Positions 33,641-43,510 of a stretch of DNA of 64,000 bases are shown one piece after another. The stretch is from the NCBI RefSeq assembly GCF_025950085.1, contig NZ_JAPDDS010000017.1, forward strand, positions 56,223 to 120,222, written 5' to 3'. The translations under genes were made by a program, and so were the position numbers. The notes under the pieces were generated by a model that made no database searches, was not told the DNA's origin, and saw nothing but the letters and a program-made list of their open reading frames with translations. Each line of letters begins with the position of its first letter. The stretch's first letter is position 1. The DNA comes from Luteolibacter flavescens. GTDB taxonomy: Bacteria; Verrucomicrobiota; Verrucomicrobiia; Verrucomicrobiales; Akkermansiaceae.

Positions 33641-34120
33641 TCAGCGCCGGAGATGCGCTTGGAGAGCCTGCCAGCGGTCGTCTATCCGGCGCTTTTCAGC
33701 CTCATCCATGGTGAGTTGATGGAGATGACTGCGGACGTGGACAGCGAGGCTGCCAATGCTTTCGCGCAAATGACGCCGCGGGCCAAACCCTGGCAACTGA
33801 ACCTGTGTCGAAATGCCTGCGGCGATGATGGCAGCATAGGATTCGTCCAGATACCCTGGGCCGCAGCCGATTCGATATTCCCGGAGATAGCGGTCCAGCA
33901 CGGGGAAGTAGAACTCGAATGCCTCCGGGCCCATGGACGCGAAGTCCTCCTGCCGGTTCAGCGGATTGGCGATGAACTTGGCGAAGGCCTGCTCGATGGA
34001 AAGCCCGCCGAATTCCCGCCACGCATGCTTGGCGTCGAGGCAGCCCCACGGATCGAAATCGGCTTCGCTGGGTAGCTCGGAATTTCCGCGCGGATCGGAC
34101 ATGTTGCGGGATAGATCCAT
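33641..34120 (-). CDS. hypothetical protein (159 aa)
   Basis: A protein of mixed helix with no signal peptide: AFAKFIANPLNRQEDFASMGPEAFEFYFPVLDRYL is the main recognisable segment. ATG at 34120 overlaps the stop of the upstream membrane protein gene (TGATG), so the genes are coupled; an in-frame ATG at 34102 is the alternative. Family not recognised. Confidence 0.6.
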   Translation of the reverse strand: MDLSRNMSDPRGNSELPSEADFDPWGCLDAKHAWREFGGLSIEQAFAKFIANPLNRQEDFASMGPEAFEFYFPVLDRYLREYRIGCGPGYLDESYAAIIAAGISTQVQLPGFGPRRHLRESIGSLAVHVRSHLHQLTMDEAEKRRIDDRWQALQAHLRR

Positions 34121-34524
34121 CACGTCGGCTCCCCTGGCTTCTCATCCGACAGCCCGAGATGATCTTCGAAGGCCGGGGAAAAGAGCATCCAATGCAGCAG
34201 GGCGAGCACGGAGCCCATGATCATCACGATGAGGATCATGAACGAATCCGGATTGGAGACCGGAAGCTCGGCAGGTGAGAACACGCGCCAGGTGCGGGAG
34301 AAAAACGCCACAGCCAAGAGGAACAAATAACCGATTGTGAAAACCGCCGTCGCCAACGCTCGCGACCAGCGGATGCCAAGGAACAGGAGGATCGAGACGG
34401 GTAGAAAGAGCGCACCGACATTGAAATACAACTTCCCCAGCAAAAAGGCATTCAAGGTCTCGTAGGAACCTTGGAGCCCGAATATGAACAGGACGACGCA
34501 GGTGAAGATGACTCGCTTTGACAT
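34120..34524 (-). CDS. hypothetical four-span membrane protein
   Basis: A 134-residue protein with hydrophobic segments at about 5-20, 32-50, 57-75 and 92-112. The C-terminus (FEDHLGLSDEKPGE) is acidic and cytoplasm-like. It is translationally coupled with the downstream 159-aa gene. No motif was recognised. Confidence 0.6.
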   Translation of the reverse strand: MSKRVIFTCVVLFIFGLQGSYETLNAFLLGKLYFNVGALFLPVSILLFLGIRWSRALATAVFTIGYLFLLAVAFFSRTWRVFSPAELPVSNPDSFMILIVMIMGSVLALLHWMLFSPAFEDHLGLSDEKPGEPT

Positions 34525-34728
34525 GAATTCAGGGCGCTTTCCTCAGGTTGGGACGAAGATACCAGAGAGCAGGCCAGCCTAGAAGAGAACAAATCGTCTG
34601 CTCCCGTCATCTCCCGCCCTGTCTTCCCCGGGACGGGAATGCTCCTTGCGGATGGGCGATCGCGTGCTCTTCTCATGTGCGATTGGCCGGTCACGCGGGC
34701 AGTCGATTTTCCCAACCCCACTACGACC

Positions 34729-35151
34729 ATGAAACAGAAAGCATCCGCGCAATGGCAGGGCTCCCTCAAGGAAGGATCCGGCAATCTCAGCACCGGCTCC
34801 GGCGCGCTCGTCGCCAAGCCATACTCCTTCAAGACCCGCTTCGAGGGCGAGCAGGGCACGAATCCGGAGGAACTCATCGGCGCGGCTCATGCGGGCTGTT
34901 TCTCGATGGCGTTTTCCATGATCCTCGGCATGGCGGGATTCACGCCGGAGAAAATTTCCACCACCGCCACGATTTCGCTGGAGCAGCAGGACGGCGGCTT
35001 CGCCATCACGACCAGCCACCTCGACGTGGTCGCCAGCATCCCGGGCATCGATGACGCCACTTTCCAGGATCTGGCGGCGAAGGCGAAGGCTGGCTGCCCC
35101 GTCTCCAAGGTGCTCAATGCCGAGATCACCATGGATGCGAAGCTGGGCTGA
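34729..35151 (+). CDS. OsmC family peroxiredoxin
   Basis: A 140-residue protein with the OsmC signature: GTNPEELIGAAHAGCFSMAFS with peroxidatic Cys near residue 60, and GCPVSKVL near 124 with the resolving Cys. OsmC proteins reduce organic hydroperoxides. The start at 34729 places MKQKASAQWQG at the family N-terminus. Alone on its transcript; expression is often stress-induced in relatives. Confidence 0.9.
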   Translation: MKQKASAQWQGSLKEGSGNLSTGSGALVAKPYSFKTRFEGEQGTNPEELIGAAHAGCFSMAFSMILGMAGFTPEKISTTATISLEQQDGGFAITTSHLDVVASIPGIDDATFQDLAAKAKAGCPVSKVLNAEITMDAKLG

Positions 35152-35211
35152 GCGCCCGTCCCACGCCGTAAGAACTCGACAGAAAGGACCCGGGCGGATC
35201 GTCTCCATGGG

Positions 35212-35919
35212 ATGATCCGCGCGCTGGTCCTTTCCTTTTTCATCCTGCCGCTCGCCGCCGCCGAGAAGCGCATCGCGGTCTTCGTCGGCCTCTGTGACAA
35301 TGCCACGCAGGGCATCGTGAAGGTGGGCGCGAAGATCGGCGACGGGGACAAGCCCGCGGACAATCTCTACTGGGGATGCAGCGATGGCCTGAAGTCCCAC
35401 TTCAAGGCGAGCAAGCGCTGGAAGCTGGAGAAGACCGACACCGCCACGGGCGATGACCGCATCCTCGAGCGACTGACCTTCCGCCATGTCTCCGGAGACG
35501 CCGTGCTGGTGGCGGAGGCGTGGCGCGGCTCGAAGCTGAAGGAGTGCTACGAGGCCTGCGAGAAGGCCATGCTCTCCGGCCAGAACGACCTCGTCACCTT
35601 CATCGGCCACAACGTACTGATGGATGTGGCGATCCCAGCCCCGGAGCAGAAGGCGAAGGGCAAGACGGACGCGATCGTCCTCTGCTGCATCAGCGACCGC
35701 TATTTCCGCCAGCGACTGGAGGATGCGGGCGTGCGGCCCGTGGTGCTGACCACCCAGCTCATGTATCCCGGTTCCTTCATCCTCCACGATGCCCTGGAGC
35801 CGTGGTTGCAAGGAAAAGCCCGCGGCAGCTTGCGCGATGCCGCGGGCCTGGCCTATGCGAGGAATCAGAAGATCAAGCCAGCCGCGGCGAAGGGTGTCTT
35901 CGCGCGGCTGGACCCGTGA
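35212..35919 (+). CDS. secreted hypothetical protein (235 aa)
   Basis: A protein with signal peptide (LVLSFFILPLAAA) and a following EKRIAVFVGLCDNATQGIV. Later segments include DNLYWGCSDGLKSHF and the C-terminal ILHDALEPWLQGK. No known catalytic motif. It converges on the RDD gene. The compact length and repeated Cys (about six) suggest a folded periplasmic or secreted domain. Confidence 0.65.
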   Translation: MIRALVLSFFILPLAAAEKRIAVFVGLCDNATQGIVKVGAKIGDGDKPADNLYWGCSDGLKSHFKASKRWKLEKTDTATGDDRILERLTFRHVSGDAVLVAEAWRGSKLKECYEACEKAMLSGQNDLVTFIGHNVLMDVAIPAPEQKAKGKTDAIVLCCISDRYFRQRLEDAGVRPVVLTTQLMYPGSFILHDALEPWLQGKARGSLRDAAGLAYARNQKIKPAAAKGVFARLDP

Positions 35920-35928
35920 TTGTCCTTA

Positions 35929-36546
35929 TCAGATCGCGGACGGTTCCTTCACAGCCACGACTTTGGTCTTCGCCCACTCGTCGCCGAGGCGGCGCAGTGG
36001 TGGAGCCTGACCCTTCCGGGTGAAGAGAATGTAGAGCTCTACCAATCCGAAGAATGGGATGATCATCGGGAGATTTCGCACGATGCTGCTCTGCCAGTCT
36101 CCGGACAGCCCCTTGCCGTCCAGCGTCACGGCGCGGATTTTCATGATCCGCTTGCCCAGGCTGTGGCCATCCAGGAAGGGCAGAGCATCTTTTGTCAGCA
36201 TATAAGCCAACATGAGCAGCCAACCGACAGCGCCACTGATCATCCCGATGATGGCATAAACAAGGCCCGCGATGAAGCAGTCGATGATCGCGGCGATGAC
36301 CCGGGTCTCAAAGGGTGCGCTCGCTCCTGGCTCTGCTCCAGCGATGTCCACTTCCTCCTCTTCCTCGTCCGATTTGACCGGCGGCACGTAGGTATCCACC
36401 GGAGGCGCGGCACTGACCGGCGGGGCGGATGCTGGCGGAGGTGGCGGCGGGATGTCCGGCGGGGGCGGCATCGATGGCGGCGGAGGCGTCAGGTCGGGGG
36501 GCGGAGGAGTACCGGACGACGGCGACTTGTCGGGTGTGTTTTCCAT
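35929..36546 (-). CDS. RDD family membrane protein with proline-rich N-terminus
   Basis: A 205-residue protein. Residues 1-55 are very rich in Pro, Ser and Ala, including runs of PPPP, followed by an acidic stretch. From about residue 78 it reads ETRVIAAIIDCFIAGLVYAI with two hydrophobic helices, GHSLGKRIMKIRAV and a final helix, typical of RDD proteins. RDD domains are uncharacterised small-molecule or ion-associated membrane units. The start at 36546 gives MENTPDKSP; the frame is open upstream but noncoding-looking. Confidence 0.8.
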   Translation of the reverse strand: MENTPDKSPSSGTPPPPDLTPPPPSMPPPPDIPPPPPPASAPPVSAAPPVDTYVPPVKSDEEEEEVDIAGAEPGASAPFETRVIAAIIDCFIAGLVYAIIGMISGAVGWLLMLAYMLTKDALPFLDGHSLGKRIMKIRAVTLDGKGLSGDWQSSIVRNLPMIIPFFGLVELYILFTRKGQAPPLRRLGDEWAKTKVVAVKEPSAI

Positions 36547-36595
36547 GGATCTAACCAATCTAGCAGAAAACCGCGCCCGGTCGAGGGACAAGCTC

Positions 36596-37573
36596 TCACA
36601 AATCTTCACGCAGCCCGGAAAAAACCCGGTGCGAGAAATAGCGCTCCATCCGGTCCGGGAAAACCGTGATCACCCGGGCACCGGGACCCAGCCGCCGCTT
36701 CGCCTCCAGCGCCGCCGCGTAATTCAGCCCGGAGCTCGGCCCTGCCGGGAAGCCGAGCGCCCACAGCCGCTGCGTCAGCTCCAGGCAAAGCTCCTCCTGG
36801 ATCACCAGCTCCTCAATAACTCCCCCGCGCGGCCCGCCCTGCCAATCGCTGTAGAGTGCAGAGAGCCCCTGCGCCACGCCCGGCACCTCCTTGCTGAAGG
36901 CCAGACTGCAACACTCGGCATTGTCTCCAAAGGCCCGGCCCTCGGTCGGGATCGCCGCATACGCCCGTGCCTGGCAGCCCGCGTCATCGAAGGCCTCCCA
37001 CAGCCCCCGCAGCGTCCCGCCGGTACCGACGCCGCTCACCACGGCATCCACGCAGCCGCATTCCATCTGGGAGAGAATTTCGGGCCCTGTGAAGATCCGG
37101 TGCGCCTCGGCATTGTCGGGATTCTCGAATTGCCGGGCGGCGAACCACCCGTGCTCCAGCGCCGCCGCTTCCGCCGCCTCCAGCACCGCCATCATGCCGC
37201 CCTCCACCCGGCGGACCTCGCCGCCGTAGGCCCGGATCATCAGCCCGCGCTCCTGCGTCGCCGTATTCGGGATGAAGGCCACGAATCTCAGACCCATCTG
37301 CGCGCACGCCAGTGCCAGCGCGATGCTCGTGGACCCGCTCGACGCCTCCACCACCGTGTCCCCCTCGCGCAGCGCGCCGCGGCGCCACGCTTTTTCCAGG
37401 ATGTGGCGGGCGATGCGGTCTTTCGTCGAGCCGCTGGGATTCATGAATTCCAGCTTGCACCACACCGGCCCCAGCTCCGCCTCCAGCGTCACCGGGACCA
37501 GCGGCGTCGGCGGGATCTGCCGGATGAAGCGACCGCCGGACGGTACCGAGCGCGAAACGGATGCAAGTGCCAT
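36596..37573 (-). CDS. PLP-dependent cysteine synthase family protein
   Basis: A 325-residue fold-type II PLP enzyme of normal cysteine synthase length. The cofactor Lys is in NPSGSTKDR near residue 51, and SSGSTSIALA near 80 and SGVGTGGTLRG near 180 are substrate- and phosphate-binding loops. Family members make cysteine from O-acetylserine and sulfide, or do related beta-replacements such as cystathionine synthesis. It is not next to other sulfur genes, so the precise substrate is uncertain. Confidence 0.85.
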   Translation of the reverse strand: MALASVSRSVPSGGRFIRQIPPTPLVPVTLEAELGPVWCKLEFMNPSGSTKDRIARHILEKAWRRGALREGDTVVEASSGSTSIALALACAQMGLRFVAFIPNTATQERGLMIRAYGGEVRRVEGGMMAVLEAAEAAALEHGWFAARQFENPDNAEAHRIFTGPEILSQMECGCVDAVVSGVGTGGTLRGLWEAFDDAGCQARAYAAIPTEGRAFGDNAECCSLAFSKEVPGVAQGLSALYSDWQGGPRGGVIEELVIQEELCLELTQRLWALGFPAGPSSGLNYAAALEAKRRLGPGARVITVFPDRMERYFSHRVFSGLREDL

Positions 37574-37682
37574 GTGCGACAGCTATCCTGACCGCCCCCA
37601 CCGACTCAAGCACGGCCACGCGGGCGACAATCTAACGACGATCCAATCTTGCCCTGACGCAGGTTCGCGGCATCATTGCAGC

Positions 37683-37979
37683 ATGCAAGTGGTGACAGAC
37701 CAGATCCGGAACTTCCTCCAGTACGTCGCCGTGCAATTCATCGAGTTCCCCGCCGAAGCCCAGCTCAAGGTCACCGAGCTCGGGCCGAAGCGCCTGCGCT
37801 TCAAGCTCGTGCTCCGGCAATCCGACGTCGCCCTCCTCATCGGGCGGAACGGATTCAGCGCCTCCGCCATCCGCGGCGTCATCAAGTCCATCTCCGAGCG
37901 CGAGGACGTGAATGTCAGCCTGCAGATCCACTCCCACGAGGAGGAGGCGGAAATGCAGGCCCGCGACCCGCGCCACTGA
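37683..37979 (+). CDS. khpA: KH domain RNA-binding protein
   Basis: A 98-residue protein with one KH domain. The nucleic-acid-binding GxxG loop is GRNG at residues 54-57 within LIGRNGFSASAIRGVIKSI. The length and layout match KhpA/YlqC-type proteins, single-KH RNA chaperones that pair with KhpB/Jag in other bacteria. The N-terminal ~37 residues precede the domain. The start ATG 37683 is close to the divergent cysteine synthase gene. Confidence 0.8.
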   Translation: MQVVTDQIRNFLQYVAVQFIEFPAEAQLKVTELGPKRLRFKLVLRQSDVALLIGRNGFSASAIRGVIKSISEREDVNVSLQIHSHEEEAEMQARDPRH

Positions 37980-38105
37980 AGTCCCCGCCCCGGCGAGGAA
38001 CGTCTCCGATGCCCGGGTAGCCGGAGGTTCTCCTTGCCAAGCCCCGCCGCGGCCCGCTACCTTCCCGCCCGCCGCGCGAGACGCCTCACCGCGTTTCCCA
38101 AGAAC

Positions 38106-38177
38106 GGTCCCGTAGTCCAATGGATAGGACGATGGCCTCCGAAGCCGTAGGTACAGGTTCGATTCCTGTCGGGACTA
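38106..38177 (+). tRNA. tRNA-Arg (anticodon CCG)
   Basis: A 72-base cloverleaf. Acceptor arms GGTCCCG and CGGGACT pair with a single G-T wobble at the first pair, D stem GTCC/GGAC, anticodon loop CTCCGAA gives CCG, and the T arm contains TTCGATT. CCA is not encoded after the discriminator A. Confidence 0.93.
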
Positions 38178-38214
38178 CTTCTCTTCCTCTATCTTTATTA
38201 GCCGAGGCTGCGCT

Positions 38215-41200
38215 TCACTTGAGCGCGTAGGAGACGCGGGCGAAGAATTTGGTCTTCACCATGGGTTCGGGCAAGGACCAGCGGGTCATGCGGTAGTCGA
38301 GGCCGAGGTCTTCGCTGGAGAGCATCACTTCGCCGGTGGCGTCGTCCCAGACGAAGAGGTCGTCGCTGACCTCGATGTCGAAGCCGACGTCGGTGGTGCT
38401 GCGGCGGGTGATGAGTTCGAGCTCGATGCCCTCTGCATTTCGACCGAGGAAGCGGGTGCCGCCGGATTCTCCGAGGAAGTAGGCGGCGAGCGCTGGTGCG
38501 CCATCGATCTCGTCCTCCGGCAGCAGCGATTGCAGGCCGCGGTCGCGCTTCCAGGCGTCGAAGCCCGCGGGGATCACTGAGATTTCCGCCGCTCGGACCA
38601 CATTCGTACCGGTGGTGGTGGTGAGGGCGGTGAAACGGAACCAGCGGGTCTTCAGCTCAGGGAAGCGGACTTCCTGCTGCACGGGGTTGTTCGTAATGTT
38701 GCCGAAGTCGCCCTCGGACCGCACCGTCCACTCGACGCCATCGTCGCTGGTCTCGAAACGATAGCCGAGCACCGTGCCCGCCCCGCCGCCGGAGGGAGGC
38801 AGGTAGGTGAAGCCACTGATCCAGCGGGCGTCGCCCATGTCCACGCGGTGCCAGTGCGGCAGCGCCGTGGCGGTGGAGGTCCATGACGTGGTCGCATTTC
38901 CGTCGATCGCCGACGATGCTGCGCCAGAGGTCTCCTGGCTGTCCGCCGTGGCCGTCCAGCCGACCGAGGCGAGCCCGGGGAAATTCGCGGACGCTTCCAA
39001 GCTGGGGAGCCCGTCGGTGCCGACGGCGATGGCCTTGATCACACCGCCCAGCGGCAGCGGCACAGGGCCGGAGTAGAGCGGGGAATCCAGCAGCGGCGTG
39101 CTGCCATCCAGCGTGTAGCGGATCGGCCGACCCGACGCGTGGGTGAGGGTCACGGAACCGGATGCATTCCGCGCGGAAATGAGCGGCGCGGCGGTGGCCA
39201 CGGCCTGCTTGTGCAGGGACACTTCCGCCAGCGAGGGATTCAGTCGACACGTGGTGATGCGGATGCGCACCCGCGTGGTATTCACCGCGGAGGTGAAGCG
39301 CACCAGACGCTTGTGACCCACGGTGGTGCCGGTCGCCCGCTGGATCCAGGCGGTGCCGGTCCACGTGTCGACCGCGAAGCCTTCGATGCGCTGGCCGCGC
39401 ACGGCGATTGGCTCCTGCAGGCTGACCACGTCGATGCTCTTCGCGGCAGGCAGGTCGATGATGATTTCCTGCGCGCCGGTGCCTGCCGGGGATTCCCAAT
39501 AGGAATCGAGGTCACTGTCGAGAATGCTGGCCGCATTCGTGCCGGTCGCCGTCACCGTGCCGCCGCTGGCAAGATCGGTAGAAAAGGTATTGCGGATCAC
39601 CTGCGCCATCGAGCGCAGCGGCGTGAGCTGGTTATCCGGCACCAGGCCGCGATTGTCCGGGGAGAGATTCAGCAGCAGGTTCGCATTCCGCCCCACGCTG
39701 CGGTAGTGGATGTCGATGAGTTCGGTGGCGGATTTCGGCGTCTTCGAGGCATTCCAGAACCAGCCGTTGAGGATCGGCACGTCGGCCTCGGCGGGATACC
39801 ACCAGAGGTAGGAGCCCGACGAGAGCTTGCTGCGGCTGCCCAGGTCGGTGGCGGTCATGTCCGGCCAATTGAAGCTGTCCGGATGGGCGGAGATGGGCAG
39901 CGTGCTCCACTCCGTCTCGCGCGCGGTGCCGTCTTCATTCCCCACCCAGCGGACGTCGGGCCCCTTTCCAAAGATCACCGCCTCGGGCTGCAGCTTCCGG
40001 ATCAGGTCATACCACGCGGCATGCTGGTAGCCCTGGCTGGTGCCGGGCTTGGGATTGGCCCCGTCGAACCACACCTCGGAGATCGGTCCGTATTCCGTGA
40101 GAAGTTCGTAGAGCTGGTTCAGGAAGTAGCGGTTGTAGGAGTCCACCGTGTAGGTCCACGGGCCGTGGCCGTCCACGGGAGTGCGGCCGGTCGTGGGTGA
40201 GGATGTGAAGGAAGCCGGCGCGGTGGGGATCACCGATGGCACGGAACTACTATTGTCACCGTAGTATCCGGCGGCCGACTCGATCTGGAAAAGGTCCGCG
40301 GGCGAGAGATACACGCCCAGCTTCACGCCGCGCGCCTCGCAGGCATCCGCCACCTCGCGCAGCACGTCCCCCTGCCCGCCGCGCCATGGCGACGAGGCCA
40401 CGTCGTGAGCGGTGTAGCGGCTCGGCCACATGCAAAAGCCGTCGTGGTGCTTCACCACCAGGATCGCGAGCTTCCCGCCCGCATCCGCGATTTCATTCAC
40501 CCATTGCGCCGCATTCAGCGCCGTGGGATTGAAGATCGCCGGACTCTCCTTGCCGGTGCCCCATTCCACGCCGCTGAAGGTATTCGGGCCGAAGTGGATG
40601 AAGAAGGTCGTCTCCAGCCGTTGCCACGCCACCTGGTTGGCGCGCGGCAGCAGCTTCGCAGCCTTTTCCGCCACGCGCGCCGCATTGTCCGAGGGCATGA
40701 TCTGCTGCACATTTGCGTACTCGATGGGTTCCACCACCGGCGGCCAGCCGTCCGGCTCGCCATCGCCATTCGCGTCGGCGAAGTCCCCGATGAGCACGTA
40801 GCCGGAGATTGCGGGATCGGGGTCGTCGGAGAGATTGCCGTCCTGCTGATTGCTGCGGATCGAGATCGACTGCGTGTCCGCATCCGCCACGAAAGTGCCC
40901 ACCACCGTGCCGAAGCCGCCCACAGCGGCGGCACCACGCGTCAGCACGGGCAGCGTGCCGCCGCTGAAGAGCGTCCCGCGCGCCAGCTCATACTCGCGGC
41001 GGTTGATCGAGGAACTGGTGCGATTGTCGTGCGCGCCGATGATCTGGATCTGGTACGGTCGTCCGGGGATGAGGCCGGTGAGGGTGAAGGTTTTCGTCTG
41101 GACGCCCCATGGCTCGCCGAATGCCGTGTGCCCGGAAAGCAGTGCATCGATCTGTGCATTCAGGCCGCTGCCACTCCAGTAGTCCGTGTCCCCCGCGGCG

Positions 41201-41475
41201 GAGGAGAAGCTCACGCCATTCACGCTCACTCCGGGGTAGCCGTAGTTCACCGCCGAGACGATGGCCGTCACGCCGGTCGAGGATCGCCCGCCATTCCTTG
41301 AGGAATCAAAGTCCGCGAGCACGGTCGCCGGATCATTGCCGATATTGAAGGCCGTCCCCCAGTTGATGGTGGATGCACTTGAGAGGAGGGGAAGCATGAC
41401 GCCCAGCGGAGTCAGGTGGCGGAGAAATCCGTTCATTTCGGGCAGGTGGTACTGAATTCGCTTTACGGGTGGCAT
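38215..41475 (-). CDS. secreted GH29 alpha-L-fucosidase with discoidin-like modules
   Basis: A protein of about 1086 residues. After the signal peptide comes an N-terminal domain of about 220 residues (STINWGTAFNIGNDP, then SSAAGDTDYWSG) found in secreted Verrucomicrobiota proteins. A GH29 catalytic domain follows from about 280-610: FFIHFGPNTFSGVEWG, VVKHHDGFCMWPS with substrate-contacting histidines, and EVWFDGAN containing the likely nucleophile Asp. Two discoidin/F5-8-like modules follow (about 630-780 and 830-960) and a C-terminal domain. It releases fucose from host or algal glycans. The start at 41475 is favoured by GGAAAG upstream; 41436 is the alternative with a tidier signal peptide. 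Probably exported and surface-associated. Confidence 0.88.
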   Translation of the reverse strand: MPPVKRIQYHLPEMNGFLRHLTPLGVMLPLLSSASTINWGTAFNIGNDPATVLADFDSSRNGGRSSTGVTAIVSAVNYGYPGVSVNGVSFSSAAGDTDYWSGSGLNAQIDALLSGHTAFGEPWGVQTKTFTLTGLIPGRPYQIQIIGAHDNRTSSSINRREYELARGTLFSGGTLPVLTRGAAAVGGFGTVVGTFVADADTQSISIRSNQQDGNLSDDPDPAISGYVLIGDFADANGDGEPDGWPPVVEPIEYANVQQIMPSDNAARVAEKAAKLLPRANQVAWQRLETTFFIHFGPNTFSGVEWGTGKESPAIFNPTALNAAQWVNEIADAGGKLAILVVKHHDGFCMWPSRYTAHDVASSPWRGGQGDVLREVADACEARGVKLGVYLSPADLFQIESAAGYYGDNSSSVPSVIPTAPASFTSSPTTGRTPVDGHGPWTYTVDSYNRYFLNQLYELLTEYGPISEVWFDGANPKPGTSQGYQHAAWYDLIRKLQPEAVIFGKGPDVRWVGNEDGTARETEWSTLPISAHPDSFNWPDMTATDLGSRSKLSSGSYLWWYPAEADVPILNGWFWNASKTPKSATELIDIHYRSVGRNANLLLNLSPDNRGLVPDNQLTPLRSMAQVIRNTFSTDLASGGTVTATGTNAASILDSDLDSYWESPAGTGAQEIIIDLPAAKSIDVVSLQEPIAVRGQRIEGFAVDTWTGTAWIQRATGTTVGHKRLVRFTSAVNTTRVRIRITTCRLNPSLAEVSLHKQAVATAAPLISARNASGSVTLTHASGRPIRYTLDGSTPLLDSPLYSGPVPLPLGGVIKAIAVGTDGLPSLEASANFPGLASVGWTATADSQETSGAASSAIDGNATTSWTSTATALPHWHRVDMGDARWISGFTYLPPSGGGAGTVLGYRFETSDDGVEWTVRSEGDFGNITNNPVQQEVRFPELKTRWFRFTALTTTTGTNVVRAAEISVIPAGFDAWKRDRGLQSLLPEDEIDGAPALAAYFLGESGGTRFLGRNAEGIELELITRRSTTDVGFDIEVSDDLFVWDDATGEVMLSSEDLGLDYRMTRWSLPEPMVKTKFFARVSYALK

Positions 41476-41702
41476 GGAAGCCGCTTTCCATAAAAGCACA
41501 AAAGTGTGCATTCGTTTGCGAGGGTAAACAGGGATTGTGCCAGATAGCCAGCGATTCATCACAATGCAGCAAGTGTCACCAATCCTCCTCCACGGGACCC
41601 CTGCCTTGAACTACCCCTCCTGAACGATCTCTCACATTTTTGTTCATAAAATCGGCCGACGCCTCCTCCGCGCCAGAACGAATCCCGAGCCAAATCCGAC
41701 TC

Positions 41703-43457
41703 ATGACCGTAGCCACCCCGACCCATTCCAGCCGCCGCCTGATCGTGACGAGAGCCGCCCTGCTCGCGGCAGCCCTGACCTTCCAAAGCAACGGCGAGTC
41801 GATCTCCTACAATTTCTCGGAGACCAGCACCAACACCACCCAGACGCTGGATACCACCACGCCGAAGGGACCACTCGGCAGTCTCGTGTGGAACGACTCC
41901 TACGTCGTGACCACCGGCAACGTGGCCACTGGCACGGAGGACGGACTGGTGGACGGCAGCGGCGGCGCGACCGGAGCCTCGATCTCGTGGACCTCGAAAA
42001 ACACCTGGTACGGCGACGGCGTCTATAACACCCAGGACCAGCGCATCGTGCTCGGCTACCTGGACGACGGGGATGACGGCGTGACCGTGACGGTGACGAA
42101 TATCCCCTACGAGAACTACAATGTTTACGGGATCCTCGCGTCCGATGCCGGGTCGAATACGACCTACACCACCAAGGACTTCCTGATCAATGGCACCACC
42201 TGGGCGCTGGGCGGCAGCGCACCGGCCACGGCGACCGCCTTTGCCAGCATGGAGGCCAGTTCCGCGAACGGTGCTTGGGTGAAGATCATCCCGGGCACCC
42301 AGACCGGGAACTACTGGAAGATCAGCAACCTGACTTCCGGCACGCTGACCATCGACGGCGAGCCGGGTGTCAACAACGGCAACCGTGCGAGCCTCGCCGC
42401 GATCATCATCGAGGACAATACCGACACCGACAATGACGGGATGATCGACAGTTGGGAGATCAACAACAACCTCATCGTCGGCTATGACGACAGCCAGGAA
42501 GACGCGGACGGCGACGGCGTCACGAACATCCGGGAATTCCAGCTCGGGCTGAACCCGCAAAATCCGGACACCGACTTCGACGGCCTGGATGACGGAGTGG
42601 AGCTCAGCGAGGCCTACGGCACGAACCCGCTGGTGGCGGACACCGATGGCGACGGCTCGCCCGATGGCGAGGACACCGCCCCGCTGGACCCGCACATCCG
42701 CCCGGGCACGAGCACCATCACCTGGACCACCGAGGGCGAACTCACCTCGGACGCAGCGATTTCCATGACCGGCACGCTCGCGCAGGCATGGGTCTTCGGC
42801 TCGGCAGGCGTGGACGTCACGATCGGCAGCACCACGATCAACTTCGCGAGTGTCAGCGGGAATACCGGGACCTTCTTCACTGCCAACGGCGACACCACGG
42901 GCAACGCCTCGCTGGACAATCTGCTGAACAACCACGCGGCGAGCGAAGGCATCGCCTGGCAGTACATGCTCACCGGCCTGACTCCCGGCGCTACCTACCA
43001 GGTGCAGGTCATTGCCGGAGCCGACCGCCGCGCGGGCATCTCCACCCGCACGCAAAAGATCGGCGACGGCGTCGGTCACTTCACCGGAAACCTTGCGCGC
43101 TCCGGCCCGGGCTACGCCATCGGCACCTTCACCGCCAGCGCCGAGGCCACGCAGATCATCAGTGTCGTGCCCGGTGACATCAACCCGGTCGATCCGGCGA
43201 TCACCGCCATCATCCTGCGCGAGGTGGACCTCAGCACGCTGGCGCTCACGTCGTCCACCTTCAGCCCCACCCAGATCACCCTCACCTGGATCTCCGAGGC
43301 GGGCATGACCTACGACGTCGAATACTCGGACACCCTCACGGCGGGCTCCTGGCAAAACGTGAATGCCTCGCCCATCCCCGCGACCGGCCTGTCCACGAGC
43401 TACACCTTCCCCCGCCCCGCAGGCACGAAGCGCTTCTTCCGCGTCAGTGAAAACTGA
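41703..43457 (+). CDS. secreted surface protein with thrombospondin type 3 repeats
   Basis: A 584-residue exported protein with signal peptide (IVTRAALLAAALTFQ). Its N-terminal domain of about 205 residues is closely related to the next gene product. A thrombospondin type 3 calcium-binding block follows at about 239-326 (DTDNDGMIDSW, DADGDGVTN, DTDFDGLDDG and DTDGDGSPDGED). A second domain (about 345-500) contains GLTPGATYQVQVIAGADRR, and the end is a FNIII-like stretch (LTWISEAGMTYDVEYSDT) with no PEP-CTERM tail. Probably displayed at the cell surface; ligand unknown. Confidence 0.82.
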   Translation: MTVATPTHSSRRLIVTRAALLAAALTFQSNGESISYNFSETSTNTTQTLDTTTPKGPLGSLVWNDSYVVTTGNVATGTEDGLVDGSGGATGASISWTSKNTWYGDGVYNTQDQRIVLGYLDDGDDGVTVTVTNIPYENYNVYGILASDAGSNTTYTTKDFLINGTTWALGGSAPATATAFASMEASSANGAWVKIIPGTQTGNYWKISNLTSGTLTIDGEPGVNNGNRASLAAIIIEDNTDTDNDGMIDSWEINNNLIVGYDDSQEDADGDGVTNIREFQLGLNPQNPDTDFDGLDDGVELSEAYGTNPLVADTDGDGSPDGEDTAPLDPHIRPGTSTITWTTEGELTSDAAISMTGTLAQAWVFGSAGVDVTIGSTTINFASVSGNTGTFFTANGDTTGNASLDNLLNNHAASEGIAWQYMLTGLTPGATYQVQVIAGADRRAGISTRTQKIGDGVGHFTGNLARSGPGYAIGTFTASAEATQIISVVPGDINPVDPAITAIILREVDLSTLALTSSTFSPTQITLTWISEAGMTYDVEYSDTLTAGSWQNVNASPIPATGLSTSYTFPRPAGTKRFFRVSEN

Positions 43458-43510
43458 TCCCACCCCTCTGTCCCATCGCCTCCCCGAACCAATAAAACCG
43501 CAAACCTGAA

